From NCBI GenBank assembly GCA_940746715.1, contig CALNWN010000001.1, positions 682,001 to 746,000 of the forward strand: a DNA stretch of 64,000 nt, in the 5' to 3' direction. Below, one piece after another: positions 1 to 9,258 of this stretch. The position numbers were made by a program, and so were the translations under genes. The notes below the pieces were generated by a model. That model was not told the DNA's origin. It ran no database searches and worked only from the letters and a program-made list of their open reading frames with translations. The DNA is from an uncultured Paraburkholderia sp. GTDB lineage: Bacteria; Pseudomonadota; Gammaproteobacteria; Burkholderiales; Burkholderiaceae. Every line of letters starts with the position of its first letter. The first letter of the stretch is position 1.

Positions 1-1
1 G

Positions 2-1213
2 CTCGACCCGATCGATATCGCCGACGGCATCGGGCTCGACGCGCTCGTCGCCAAACGCACCACAGGCCTCATGAATCCGAAGCAGGCGGCGTCGATCGAA
101 AAGAAAACCCGCAAGGAGTTTCCGGACGGCATTCCGGCCTTCGGCACGGACGCGCTGCGCTTCACGATGGCGTCCATGGCGACGCTCGGGCGCAACGTCA
201 ACTTCGATCTGGCGCGCTGCGAGGGCTACCGCAACTTCTGCAACAAGCTGTGGAACGCCACCCGCTTCGTGCTGATGAACTGCGAAGGCCACGACTGCGG
301 CTTCGACAAGCCGGCACAGTGCGGCGAATGCGGGCCGGACGGCCATATGCATTTCTCGTCGGCGGACCGCTGGATCGTGTCCCTCCTGCAGCGCGTGGAA
401 GCGGAGGTCGCCAAGGGCTTTGCCGACTATCGCTTTGACAATGTGGCCAAAGCCCTATACAAGTTCGTGTGGGACGAATACTGTGACTGGTATCTCGAAC
501 TCGCAAAGGTGCAGATCCAGACGGGTCAGCCGAACCAGCAGCGCGCCACGCGGCGCACCCTGCTGCGCGTGCTCGAGACGGTGTTGCGCCTCGCGCATCC
601 GGTGATTCCGTTTATTACCGAGACGCTGTGGCAGAAAGTTGCACCGTTGGCCGGGCGTTATCCCGCGGACAAGGCCGAGGGCGAAGCGTCCATCATGGTG
701 CAGCCGTACCCCGTTGCCGAGCTGTCGAAGATCGACGAAGAAGCAGAGCAATGGGCGGCCGACCTGAAGGCAATGATCGATGCGTGCCGGAATCTGCGTG
801 GCGAAATGAATCTGTCGCCGGCGGTGAAGGTGCCGTTGCTCGCCACCGGCAACGCGGAGCGTCTCGCGACTTTTGCTCCGTACGCCCAGGCATTGGCCCG
901 TCTGTCGGAAGTGCAGATCATCGCCGACGAAGCAGCGCTCGACGCGCAGGCAGATGGCGCGCCAATTGCTATCGTAGGAAGTGACAAGCTCGTGCTGAAG
1001 GTGGAGATCGACGTCGCGCTCGAGCGCGAGCGTTTGTCGAAGGAAATTGCGCGGTTGAGCACGGAACTCGTCAAGTGCAATGCCAAACTGCAGAACGAAA
1101 GTTTCGTCGCCAAGGCACCGCCCGCAGTCGTCGAGCAGGAGCAGAAACGGCTGGCGGATTTCGAAGCGACTGTCGGCAAGCTAAAAGGGCAACTCGCGCG
1201 CCTGCCGGTCTGA
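2..1213 (+). CDS. valS: Valyl-tRNA synthetase, C-terminal part (5' end outside window)
   Basis: This is the 3' portion of a class I aminoacyl-tRNA synthetase that charges tRNA-Val in the cytoplasm. The reading frame is open from base 2, so the gene enters from the left; the first internal ATG (71) is not the start. Visible parts are the end of the catalytic core ([14 protein letters not shown], which follows the KMSKS loop lying outside the window), the helical anticodon-binding domain with [11 protein letters not shown], and a C-terminal coiled coil of about 70 residues rich in Glu/Lys/Leu, typical of bacterial ValRS. The end is clean and the frame is undamaged. galU follows 71 bases later on the same strand. 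Confidence 0.95.
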   Translation, partial: LDPIDIADGIGLDALVAKRTTGLMNPKQAASIEKKTRKEFPDGIPAFGTDALRFTMASMATLGRNVNFDLARCEGYRNFCNKLWNATRFVLMNCEGHDCGFDKPAQCGECGPDGHMHFSSADRWIVSLLQRVEAEVAKGFADYRFDNVAKALYKFVWDEYCDWYLELAKVQIQTGQPNQQRATRRTLLRVLETVLRLAHPVIPFITETLWQKVAPLAGRYPADKAEGEASIMVQPYPVAELSKIDEEAEQWAADLKAMIDACRNLRGEMNLSPAVKVPLLATGNAERLATFAPYAQALARLSEVQIIADEAALDAQADGAPIAIVGSDKLVLKVEIDVALERERLSKEIARLSTELVKCNAKLQNESFVAKAPPAVVEQEQKRLADFEATVGKLKGQLARLPV

Positions 1214-1284
1214 TCGACGCTCCACGCCCGCCCGCGCGGCGGGCGTGGACTGATAGCTAAACCAGAGGACTCAGGGTAAATCAC

Positions 1285-2166
1285 ATGCTAAAAGTTACAA
1301 AGGCGGTATTTCCGGTAGCAGGTCTTGGCACCCGGTTCCTCCCTGCCACGAAGGCAAGCCCGAAGGAAATGCTGCCGATCGTCGACAAGCCGCTGATTCA
1401 ATACGCGGTGGAAGAAGCCATGGCGGCCGGCATCACCGAAATGATCTTCGTCACGGGCCGCAGCAAACGGGCGATCGAGGACCACTTCGATAAGTCATAC
1501 GAAATTGAAGCCAAGCTCGAGGCACGCGGCAAGGACAAGCTGCTCGAACTCGTGCGCAGCATCAAACCGAGCCACGTCGACTGTTTCTACGTGCGTCAGC
1601 CGGAAGCGCTCGGCCTCGGCCACGCGGTGTTGTGCGCGGAGAAGCTGGTGGGCGACAACCCGTTCGCCGTGATTCTCGCGGACGACCTGCTGTACGGCAC
1701 GCCGCCCGTCATGACGCAGATGATCGAGGTCTTCGACCACTATCACAGCTCGGTGATCGGCGTCGAAGAAATCCCGCCGCAGGACACCAAGTCGTACGGT
1801 ATTGTCGACGGCAAGGAATGGGAAGACTCGATCATCAAGATGTCGGGCATCGTCGAGAAGCCGGAGCCGAGCGTCGCGCCGTCTAATCTCGGCGTGGTGG
1901 GCCGCTATGTGCTGAAGCCGCGCATTTTCGACCACAGCCGCTCGCTCAAGCCGGGCGCCGGCGGCGAACTGCAGCTCACGGACGCAATCCAGTCGCTGCT
2001 CGCCGACGAACAGGTGCTCGCATACAAGTATCACGGCACGCGTTTCGACTGCGGCAGCAAGCTGGGCTATCTGAAGGCGACGGTGGAATTCGCGCTGCGC
2101 CATCCGGAAGTGGCTGCGGACTTCGAGGAATACCTGCGCACGCGTTCGCCGGTGCTGGAAGGCTAA
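1285..2166 (+). CDS. galU: UTP-glucose-1-phosphate uridylyltransferase
   Basis: GalU makes UDP-glucose from UTP and glucose-1-phosphate, feeding capsule, LPS and exopolysaccharide synthesis. The 293-residue protein has the normal family length. The nucleotide-binding signature sits at the N-terminus (FPVAGLGTRFLPATKA), followed by KEMLPIVDKPLIQYAVEEA and later the GGELQLTDAI segment typical of GalU. The ATG at 1285 has a modest AGGG Shine-Dalgarno about 10 bases upstream. It is followed by a strong intrinsic terminator at 2214-2260, so it ends a transcription unit that may begin in or before valS. Confidence 0.96.
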   Translation: MLKVTKAVFPVAGLGTRFLPATKASPKEMLPIVDKPLIQYAVEEAMAAGITEMIFVTGRSKRAIEDHFDKSYEIEAKLEARGKDKLLELVRSIKPSHVDCFYVRQPEALGLGHAVLCAEKLVGDNPFAVILADDLLYGTPPVMTQMIEVFDHYHSSVIGVEEIPPQDTKSYGIVDGKEWEDSIIKMSGIVEKPEPSVAPSNLGVVGRYVLKPRIFDHSRSLKPGAGGELQLTDAIQSLLADEQVLAYKYHGTRFDCGSKLGYLKATVEFALRHPEVAADFEEYLRTRSPVLEG

Positions 2167-2213
2167 GCGGCGTTTGAGGCGAAGAGGCCGCCGCGCTCGC
2201 GGCGGGCTCACGT

Positions 2214-2260
2214 AAAAAAGGCGCTGTGCTCCGCTTTCGCGGGCACAGCGCCTTTTGTTT
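2214..2260. terminator. Intrinsic terminator after galU (likely bidirectional)
   Basis: A near-perfect inverted repeat, AAAAGGCGCTGTGC and GCACAGCGCCTTTT, flanks a 13-base loop. Runs of A on the left and T on the right let it work for galU on the plus strand and for the convergent sulfur-carrier gene on the minus strand. Confidence 0.9.
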
Positions 2261-2297
2261 GCGCGCCTCAGCTTTCCGACTACTTCTCCGCGAAATT

Positions 2298-2531
2298 TCA
2301 GCGACGCTTCATCAAAAACGTGAACACCTTGTCTTGCGCCGAACTCTCGACGATCTCGTTGCCCGTCTGCTTCGCGAACGCGGCGAAGTCGCGCTGCGAG
2401 CCGGGGTCGGTGGCGAGCACCTTGAGAATCTGACCGCTTTCCATATCGGCAAGCGCCTTCTTGGCGCGCAGGATGGGCAGCGGGCACATCAGACCGCGCG
2501 CATCGACTTCCTTGTGAATCTGAATTTGCAT
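2298..2531 (-). CDS. TusA/SirA-family sulfur carrier protein
   Basis: A 77-residue protein of the TusA family, small cytoplasmic carriers that hold sulfur as a persulfide on a conserved Cys. The signature DARGLMCPLPILRAKKAL carries that Cys in the CPxP motif. The ATG at 2531 gives the usual length and is preceded by AAGG; a longer in-frame form starting at 2642 would add 37 residues unlike the family and is rejected. The gene is intact and convergent with galU. Whether it serves tRNA thiolation (TusA itself) or another sulfur transfer cannot be told from the sequence. Confidence 0.88.
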   Translation of the reverse strand: MQIQIHKEVDARGLMCPLPILRAKKALADMESGQILKVLATDPGSQRDFAAFAKQTGNEIVESSAQDKVFTFLMKRR

Positions 2532-2678
2532 CGACGATGACCTTCGGGACGAGACACCGTGTGCGACGCCGGACAGAGAGTCAAATTCTACCGCAGCCTC
2601 CGCCGGCTTGCCGGTTGCCGTCGACGCCAACGCAGCGGACAACGCCGCGGATAACGTCGCCGCACGGCGACGAAAGCG

Positions 2679-3727
2679 CTACAGCGTCACCGCCTGTCCG
2701 CTTTGCAGCGACTGCCGCAACGCATTGCCGATCCGCGTGGCCTCGAGCGCGTCGGCGAGCGTCGCGCCGGCCTGGCTCTGCGCCCCCGCCCCGCCCTGAA
2801 CCGCCGCCACGAAAGCCCGCGCCTCGTGCAAAAAGGCCTCTTCGAAGCGATCGAAGAAGGTCGGCGTGCACTCGTTGCGAATGCCGGCCGCATCGTAAAT
2901 CTCCACACGATTCGCCCGCGGATTGCGGCCGATTGCGAGCGCGCCCGCCGTGCCGATCACCTCGCTGTGCGTGTCGTTGCCGTGCGCCTGGGTGCACGAC
3001 GCGTAGAACATCGCGAGCTTGCCGCCCTCGAATTCGCAGATCGCCACACCGTTGTCGACGTCGCCGAATTCACGCAGCCCTTCGTGCAGCGCGACCGCGC
3101 CCGCCGCAAACACGCGCGTCGCGCGGCTTGCCGAGCAGCCAAGCGCGCAACGTCGATGTCGTGCACCGTGCAATCCAGGAAGATGCCGCCCGAGGTCGCC
3201 GCGAAGCGCACGAAGAAACCGTCGGTATCGTTCTTGTCGGTGGTCTGCGAGCGCACCAGAAATGGCCTGCCGATCGCGCCTGCGGCGATCTTGTCGAACG
3301 CGTCCTTGTAGCTCGGATCGAAACGCCGCATGAAGCCGATCGTCGCCTGTAGATGCGGAAAGCGCGCGGCCTCGGCCAGCACGCGCTCGCACTCGGCGAG
3401 ATCGAGCGACAAGGGCTTTTCGCAGAACACGTGCTTGCCGGCGCGCAAGGCGTCCACGATCTGCTGCGCGTGCAGCGACGACGGCGTGACGAGCCACACC
3501 GCGTTCACGTCGCTGTCGTCGAGCAGCTTCGCGTAATCGTCGTAAAGACGCGGCGACGGCAAGGCCGCGCGCGCCCACGCGCGCTCGTCGTCGAGCAGAC
3601 TGCACGCTGCCACGAGTTCCGCGCCCGGCACGCGATACGCGAGATTCTCCGCGTGGCGCTTGCCGAGCCGCCCGAGGCCGACCACGCCGAGGCGAAGCCG
3701 CTGTGCGCTCGCCGTCGGCGCGCTCAT
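2679..3727 (-). pseudogene. Gfo/Idh/MocA-family oxidoreductase (inositol 2-dehydrogenase-like), frameshifted
   Basis: The N-terminal half, starting with ATG at 3727, has the Rossmann dinucleotide motif GVVGLGRLGKRH, the EKPLSLD motif that carries the conserved Lys, and the conserved GGIFLDCTVHDIDVAR. At about 3141 one extra A (plus strand) breaks the frame just after DIDVAR. The remaining C-terminal half (GVAICEFEGGKLAMFYASC to the stop at 2679) continues in another frame. Restoring the base gives a full-length NAD-dependent dehydrogenase of about 350 residues. Its start overlaps the stop of the upstream iolG remnant by an ATGA, so the two were translationally coupled. The inositol-locus context suggests oxidation of an inositol isomer. 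Confidence 0.85.
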
Positions 3728-3954
3728 CGCGCGTCCTCGCCGAGTTTCACCGCGCGGCCTTCGCGCCACGATCGTGTGGCCGCCTCGGCGAGTTCGAGCG
3801 CCTTCACGCCGTCGGCAACGGTCGTGCGCACCGGTTTGCCCTGCGTCACAGCGTCGAAGAAATGCGCGATTTCGAGCGCATAGGCCGCGCGGTAACGTTC
3901 GAGGAAAAACGCCTCCAGCACGTCGCTCGACACTTCGGTTTTCCAGAACGGCAC
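3724..3954 (-). pseudogene. iolG: C-terminal remnant of a second inositol 2-dehydrogenase
   Basis: About 75 codons matching the C-terminal end of Gfo/Idh/MocA dehydrogenases are present (FFLERYRAAYALEIAHFFD, then GKPVRTTVADGVKALELAEAA). The N-terminal Rossmann domain and catalytic region are absent. Just beyond 3954 the sequence becomes the plus-strand coding end of a periplasmic sugar-binding protein, so the 5' three quarters of this gene have been lost in a deletion or rearrangement. The stop overlaps the start of the next minus-strand dehydrogenase (ATGA at 3724-3727). The iolG symbol rests on family resemblance plus neighbours. Confidence 0.75.
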
Positions 3955-4213
3955 GATCCAGTTCGCGATCGATCAGCAGCCCTATCTTCAGGGCTACACT
4001 CCGGTCGCCGTGCTCGCCATCGTGAAGAAGGACCACACCACCGACCCGGCGAAAATCCGCCAGATTCTCGAAGCGAATCCGAAGTTCAAGGCACGGCTCG
4101 CCACTTACGGTCTCGCGCCGTCATATGGGCCGAAGAACATTCGCTCGGGCCCGGGTTTCATTACGAAGGACAACCTCGACAAGGTCATCAAGTACGCAGG
4201 GCAGTACCGCTGA
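3953..4213 (+). pseudogene. C-terminal remnant of sugar ABC transporter substrate-binding protein
   Basis: Reads in frame TIQFAIDQQPYLQGY, then TDPAKIRQILEANPKF, ending RSGPGFITKDNLDKVIKYAG and a stop. This is the C-terminal lobe of a periplasmic sugar-binding protein of the RbsB/inositol-binding type. The signal peptide and first lobe are missing; at the left edge the sequence switches abruptly to the minus-strand dehydrogenase remnant. A downstream permease and ATPase of the same transporter follow, so this was the binding protein of the locus's inositol or sugar importer. An internal GTG at 4010 is not a natural start. Confidence 0.8.
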
Positions 4214-4352
4214 TTCTTTTTCCTAGCTAGTCACGCGCGCGGCGGGCCTCGCTCCCGCCGGGCGGCTTCGCCGCCAGCGCGCATTTCACCGGCTGTCGCT
4301 CTCGCACCGCATTCCCGCTGCCCAGACGCACAGCCGGCTCCAAGGAGACATC

Positions 4353-5493
4353 ATGGGTGTAGCCGGCAAACACTTTCCACCGCACGTCGATTCGAACAGC
4401 GCCGCGCCCCGATACCGACGAGCGCGTGCGCAAGGAATCCTGGTTCGGTCATTTGCTGAACCGCCCCGAATTCGCCGCGATTTCCGGCGCGGTACTGGTG
4501 TTTCTCGTTTTTGCGCTCACAGCCGGCAGCTCCGGCATGTTCAATCTCGACGGCGTGATGAACTGGTCGCAGGTGTCCGCTTACCTCGGCATCCTCGCGG
4601 TCGGCGCGTGCCTGCTGATGATCGCGGGCGAATTCGACCTCTCCATCGGCTCGATGATCGGCTTTGTCGGCATGATGGTCGCGATCCCGACTGTCTATTT
4701 TCACTGGCCCAGTTCGCTCGCCATCCTGTTTGCATTCGCCGGCTCGATGCTACTCGGCGCGCTCAACGGCTATCTCGTGATGCGCACGCGGCTGCCGTCG
4801 TTCATCGTCACGCTCGCTTTCCTGTTCATTCTGCGCGGCCTCACGCTCGCGCTGTCGATCATGTTCGCGGACCGCACCATCGTCTCCGGCGTCGGCGATC
4901 TCGCGCAGCAGGACTGGCTCGCCAACACGCTCTTTCACGGCGTTGCGCTGAAAGGCCTCTTCACGATGCTCGCGCATCACGGCATCGGCACACTGCTCGA
5001 CAATGGCCACGCGCTCGTGCCCGGCATTCCGAAGGTGATTCTGTGGTGGTTCGGCCTCGCCGCGGTCTGCGCGTTCGTGCTCGCGAAAACGCGCGCCGGC
5101 AACTGGATTCTCGCGGTCGGCGGCGACGCCAACGCGGCCAAGAACGTCGGCATTCCGGTGCGTCGCGTGAAAATTCTGCTGTTCGTGCTGACCGCGTTCT
5201 GCTCGTGCCTGTTCGCCGTGCTGCAAGTGTGCGACATCGGCTCGGCGGCGGACCGCGGCCTGCAGAAGGAATTCGAAGCGATCATCGCCGCGGTGATCGG
5301 CGGGACGCTGCTCACGGGCGGTTATGGATCGGTGGTCGGTGCCTGCTTCGGCGCGCTGATCTTCGGCGTGGTGCAGATCGGCATCGCGTATACAAATGTC
5401 AGCTCCGACTGGTTCCGCGTATTCCTCGGCGTGATGCTGCTGATCGCGGTGCTGTTCAACCACTACGTGCGCCGTCGCGTGTCGCAATCGTAA
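4353..5493 (+). pseudogene. Sugar (probably myo-inositol) ABC transporter permease, frameshifted
   Basis: An RbsC-type inner-membrane permease with multiple hydrophobic segments and the family motifs GEFDLSIGSMIG, TRLPSFIVTLAF, AVGGDANAAKNVGIPV and IIAAVIGGTLLTGGYGS. The likely true start is ATG 4353, behind AAGGAGA. Its frame is lost at a run of four C (4407-4410, one too many), after which the real protein continues in a second frame. A GTG at 4426 could in principle restart translation and give a 355-residue protein lacking only a short cytoplasmic N-terminus. This is the mildest lesion in the cluster, but the partner genes are clearly dead. Confidence 0.85.
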
Positions 5494-5506
5494 CGAGGAG
5501 ACGACC

Positions 5507-6348
5507 ATGTCCGATACGAACCATGTGCCTCATGAAGCGCCGGTGGCGGCCGCCGCCGCACCGCAGGAAGACGTGATCCTCGCACTCGAAAATGTCAGCA
5601 AGTACTTCGGCAAGATCATTGCGCTAAGCGGCATGACCCTGCGCCTGAAGCGCGGCGAGGTGCACTGCCTGCTCGGCGACAACGGCGCGGGCAAGTCGAC
5701 GCTCATCAAGACGCTGGCCGGCGTGCATCAGCCGTCGTCGGGCCAGTATCTCGTGGACGGCAAGCCGGTGCTGTTCGAGTCGCCGAAAGACGCGCTCGAT
5801 CTCGGCATTGCCACCGTCTATCAGGATCTCGCGCTCGTGCCGCTGCTCTCCGTCGCCCGCAATTTCTCATGGGACGTGAGCCGCAAAAGAAATTATTCGG
5901 GTTCCTCAACGTCATGGATCTCGAAACGAGCGCGACCACCGCGCGCGACAAGCTGGCCGAAATGGGCATCAATGTGCGCGATCCGCACCAGCCGATCGGC
6001 ACTATGTCGGGCGGCGAAAAGCAGTGTCTTGCGATTGCGCGCGCGATTCACTTCGGCGCCCGCGTGCTGATTCTCGACGAACCGACCGCCGCGCTCGGCG
6101 TGAAACAGAGTTTCAATGTGCTGAAGCTGATCCACAAGGCGCGCGCGAAGGGCATCTCGGTCATCTTCATCACGCACAACGTGCACCACGCGTATCCGAT
6201 CGGCGACTCGTTCACGCTGCTCAATCGCGGCAAATCGCTCGGCACGTTCACAAAGGAAACCATCAGCAAGGACGAAGTGCTCGACATGATGGCGGGTGGC
6301 GCCGAGATGCAGAAGATGATCGGCGAACTCGAAGGCGCAACGATCTGA
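5507..6348 (+). pseudogene. Sugar ABC transporter ATP-binding protein, frameshifted
   Basis: The N-terminal frame holds the Walker A motif [16 protein letters not shown] and the Q-loop region [18 protein letters not shown] single-base loss near 5866 (the motif should read RNFFMGREP) shifts the frame. The rest, with signature [16 protein letters not shown], Walker [12 protein letters not shown] and the H-loop ITHN, is in the other frame to 6348. The protein is a single-domain sugar ABC ATPase of about 280 residues. It follows the permease by 13 bases with a good Shine-Dalgarno (GAGGAGA), so binding protein, permease and ATPase formed one operon running on into iolC. Confidence 0.88.
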
Positions 6349-6406
6349 TTCATTCGCGCGGCGGCTGCCTGACACGCCTGCCGTGCTCCGTCATTCAGGA
6401 CTATTC

Positions 6407-8199
6407 ATGGCTCATTCCAGTACATTCAGCGGCATACCGGCGCAGACCTCGCACGGAGCGTACGAAAGTGCGGGCGCAGGCACGGGCGCAGGCATCTCCG
6501 GCGCGAACACCGGCAGCCGCTTCGCGCCGGGCCGCAGCCGCGACATCGTGTGCCTTGGCCGCCTCGCCGTCGACCTTTACGCGCAGCAGATCGGCGCGCG
6601 CCTCGAGGACGTGTCGAGCTTCGCCAAGTATCTCGGCGGTTCGTCGGCGAATATCGCGTTCGGCTGCGCGCGTCTCGGGCTTGCAGCCGCAATGCTCGTG
6701 CGCGTCGGCAACGACCACATGGGCCGCTTTCTCACGGAGACCTTGACGAAGGAAGGCTGCGACGTGAGCCACGTGCGCGTCGATGAGGAGCGTCTGACCG
6801 CTCTCGTGCTGCTCGGGCTGAAGGACCGCGATACGTTTCCGCTCATCTTCTACCGCGAGAATTGCGCGGACATGGCCGTGGACGAAGCCGATTTCGACGA
6901 GGCGTTCATCGCGTCGTCGAAAGTGCTGCTGATCACCGGCACGCACTTTTCAACCGAACAGGTGAACCGCACGAGCCGCCGCGCGCTCGACTATGCACGG
7001 CGCAACCAGGTGCGCACCGTGCTCGACATCGACTATCGCCCGGTGCTGTGGAGCCTCACCGGCAAGGCGGACGGCGAAACGCGCTTTGTGGCGAGCGAAG
7101 GCGTCACCGCGCATTTGCAACGCATTCTGCCGCTGTTCGATCTCGTAATCGGCACTGAGGAAGAGTTCCGCATTGCCGGCGGCAAAAGCGAACTCGCCGA
7201 CACGCTCGCGACATGGTGCGCGCGGTCACGCCGGCCACGCTCGTGCTCAAGCGCGGGCCGCTGGGCTGCCAGATCATCGACGGCAAGGTTCCCGCTTCGC
7301 TCGACGACGTGCCGGTTCACGGCGGCGTGGAAGTCGAAGTGCTGAACGTGCTGGGCGCGGGCGATGCGTTCGCTTCGGGCTTTCTCTCAGGATGGTTGCG
7401 CGATCAACCACTCGACGCCTGCGCGCGCCGCGAATGCGAGCGGCGCGCTCGTCGTCTCGCGCCACGCGTGCGCGCCGGCCATGCCGACGCCCGCGGAGCT
7501 CGACTACTTCCTGCGCGAAGCAAAGGCCGATCCCGAACGCATGCGCCGCCCGGACCGCAACGCGACATTGGCGCGCCTGCATCGCGTGACGCCCGCACGC
7601 AAGCAATGACAGGAAGTGCTCGGCTTTGCGTTCGACCATCGCAACCAGTTCTTCGAACTTGCGCAGCAGACGGGCGCAAGCGAGGCGCGCATCGCGAAGC
7701 TCAAGGGCCTTTTCGTCGAGGCAGTCGCCCAGACTGAAGACGCGCTGGGTCTGCAAGGCCGCATCGGCGTGCTGATCGACGACCGATATGGCCAGGACGC
7801 GCTCAACGCTGCCACCGGCCGCGGCTGGTGGATTGGCCGTCCCGTGGAATTGCCCGGCTCCGTGCCGCTCGTGTTCGATCATGGCGGCTCGGTGGGCACG
7901 ACGCTCGTGACGTGGCCGCAGGAACATGTCGCGAAATGCCTCGTGCAGTTTCATCCCGACGAACCCGTCGAACAGCGTCTCGAACAGGAAGCGCAATTGC
8001 GCGCGCTTTACGACACGACGCAGGCGAGCGGCCACGAACTGCTGCTCGAAGTGATTCCTCCCAAGCACACGAACTTGCCGCAGGGGCCGGATGTCGTGTA
8101 CCGCGCGTTGAAGCGTCTGTACAACATCGGCATCTACCCGGAGTGGTGGAAGCTTGAGCCGATGGACGAAGCGCAATGGCGCGACATCGACGCGGTGAT
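6407..8199 (+). pseudogene. iolC: 5-dehydro-2-deoxygluconokinase fused to DUF2090 domain, multiply disrupted
   Basis: A PfkB-family sugar kinase followed by a DUF2090 domain, the long form of IolC that phosphorylates 5-dehydro-2-deoxygluconate in inositol breakdown. Kinase signatures are KYLGGSSANIAFGCARLGL near the N-terminus and NVLGAGDAFASGF (catalytic Asp) further on. Lesions: a base lost near 7212, a second indel near 7428, an in-frame TGA at 7607-7609 where Trp is expected at the kinase/DUF2090 linker, and loss of the end of DUF2090, which runs straight into iolE sequence near 8190-8206. ATG 6407 has AGGA seven bases upstream. Four independent hits make this unambiguous decay. Confidence 0.9.
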
Positions 8200-8443
8200 C
8201 GCCGGAGCCTTCACCGTGCCGGGCGACGGCGCGGTCGATTTTCCGTCGATCATCGCGCGTCTGAAGCAGCACGGTTATTCGGGGTGGCTCGTGGTCGAGG
8301 CCGAGCAGGACCCGGTCGTCGCGCCGTCGTTCGAATACGCGCAAAAGGGCTTCAGAACATTGCGTGCGCTCGTCGATGCGCCGCCCGGCACGAGCGGCAA
8401 CGACGTTGGGCGCAACACACAGAACACGCAGGAGGCAGCATGA
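8200..8443 (+). pseudogene. iolE: C-terminal remnant of myo-inosose-2 dehydratase
   Basis: The in-frame continuation of the iolC remnant reads AGAFTVPGDGAVDFPSI, then GYSGWLVVEAEQDP and FEYAQKGFRTLR. This is the C-terminal barrel segment of IolE, which dehydrates 2-keto-myo-inositol. About two thirds of the protein is missing upstream. The stop overlaps the iolB start (ATGA, 8440-8443), the natural arrangement of the original operon. The usual order in related genomes is iolC-iolD-iolE-iolB, so all of iolD appears deleted together with the flanking parts of iolC and iolE; the size of the lost piece is inferred. Confidence 0.82.
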
Positions 8444-9240
8444 GTCTATTGGTGAAGGCCGAGCGCGAGGGCCGGACGATCGCGCGAGTGACACCCGAAT
8501 CGGCGTGCTGGCGATACGTCGGCTTTGCCGCTTATCGCCTCGGCGCGAGCGAAGTCGTGCACGTTTTCGAGCCGTCGCGCGAAGTCTGCATTGTCGTGCT
8601 CGCGGGTGCTGTGGACATCGAAACGCCGGACGCGAAATGGACCTCGCTCGGTTCGCGCGACAGCGTGTTCGAAGATGCCGCGCCGTATGCGGTCTATCTG
8701 CCGCCCGGCGTGCGCGCCGCGGTGCGTGCATGCCGCGATGCCGAAATAGGCGTGGCGAGCGCGCCCGCGAAGGGCAAGTTGCCCGCGCGCCTGATCGAGC
8801 CCTCTTCGATGAAGCGCTCGATGCGCGGCAAGGGCCTGAATACGCGATAGGTATGCGACATTCTTCCGCAAACCGAACCGGCCGAGTCGTTGCTGGTGGT
8901 CGAAGTGCGAACGCCGGGCGGGCATGCGTCGAGCTATCCGCTGCATAAGCACGACACCGACAATGTGCCGCACGAGAGTTCGCTTGAGGAGACGTACTAC
9001 CATCGGCTGAACCCGCCGCAGGGCTTTGCGTTTCAGCGCGTGTACACGGACATGCGCGACATCGACGAATCCATGGCCGTCGAGGATCACGATGTCGTGA
9101 TAGTGCCGCGCGGCTATCATCCCGTCGTCGTGCCTTATGGCTACGATTCGTATTATCTGAACGTGATGGCGGGTGCGCAGCGGGTCTGGCATTTCCGCAA
9201 CGATCCCGCGCACGAGTGGATCATCAACAAGGAAGATTGA
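8440..9240 (+). pseudogene. iolB: 5-deoxy-glucuronate isomerase with in-frame stop
   Basis: A cupin-fold isomerase of inositol catabolism. The first part (136 codons from ATG 8440) ends at TAG 8848-8850. Reading straight on in the same frame gives the rest of IolB: VCDILPQTEPAESLLVVEV, HASSYPLHKHD with metal-binding His, DHDVVIVPRGYHPVV and WHFRNDPAHEWI, to a natural stop at 9240. The stop replaces a codon expected to be Tyr (TAC or TAT), so one substitution kills the gene. There is no frameshift, so this lesion is not of the homopolymer error type. GGAGG precedes the start. Confidence 0.92.
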
Positions 9241-9258
9241 GCGGTACGGCTCGCCGCG

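Noticed and set aside
3950..9240. Frameshifts as programmed recoding sites
   Set aside because: There is no slippery heptamer with a downstream structure shared between sites, and the shifts go in both directions in genes not known for recoding.
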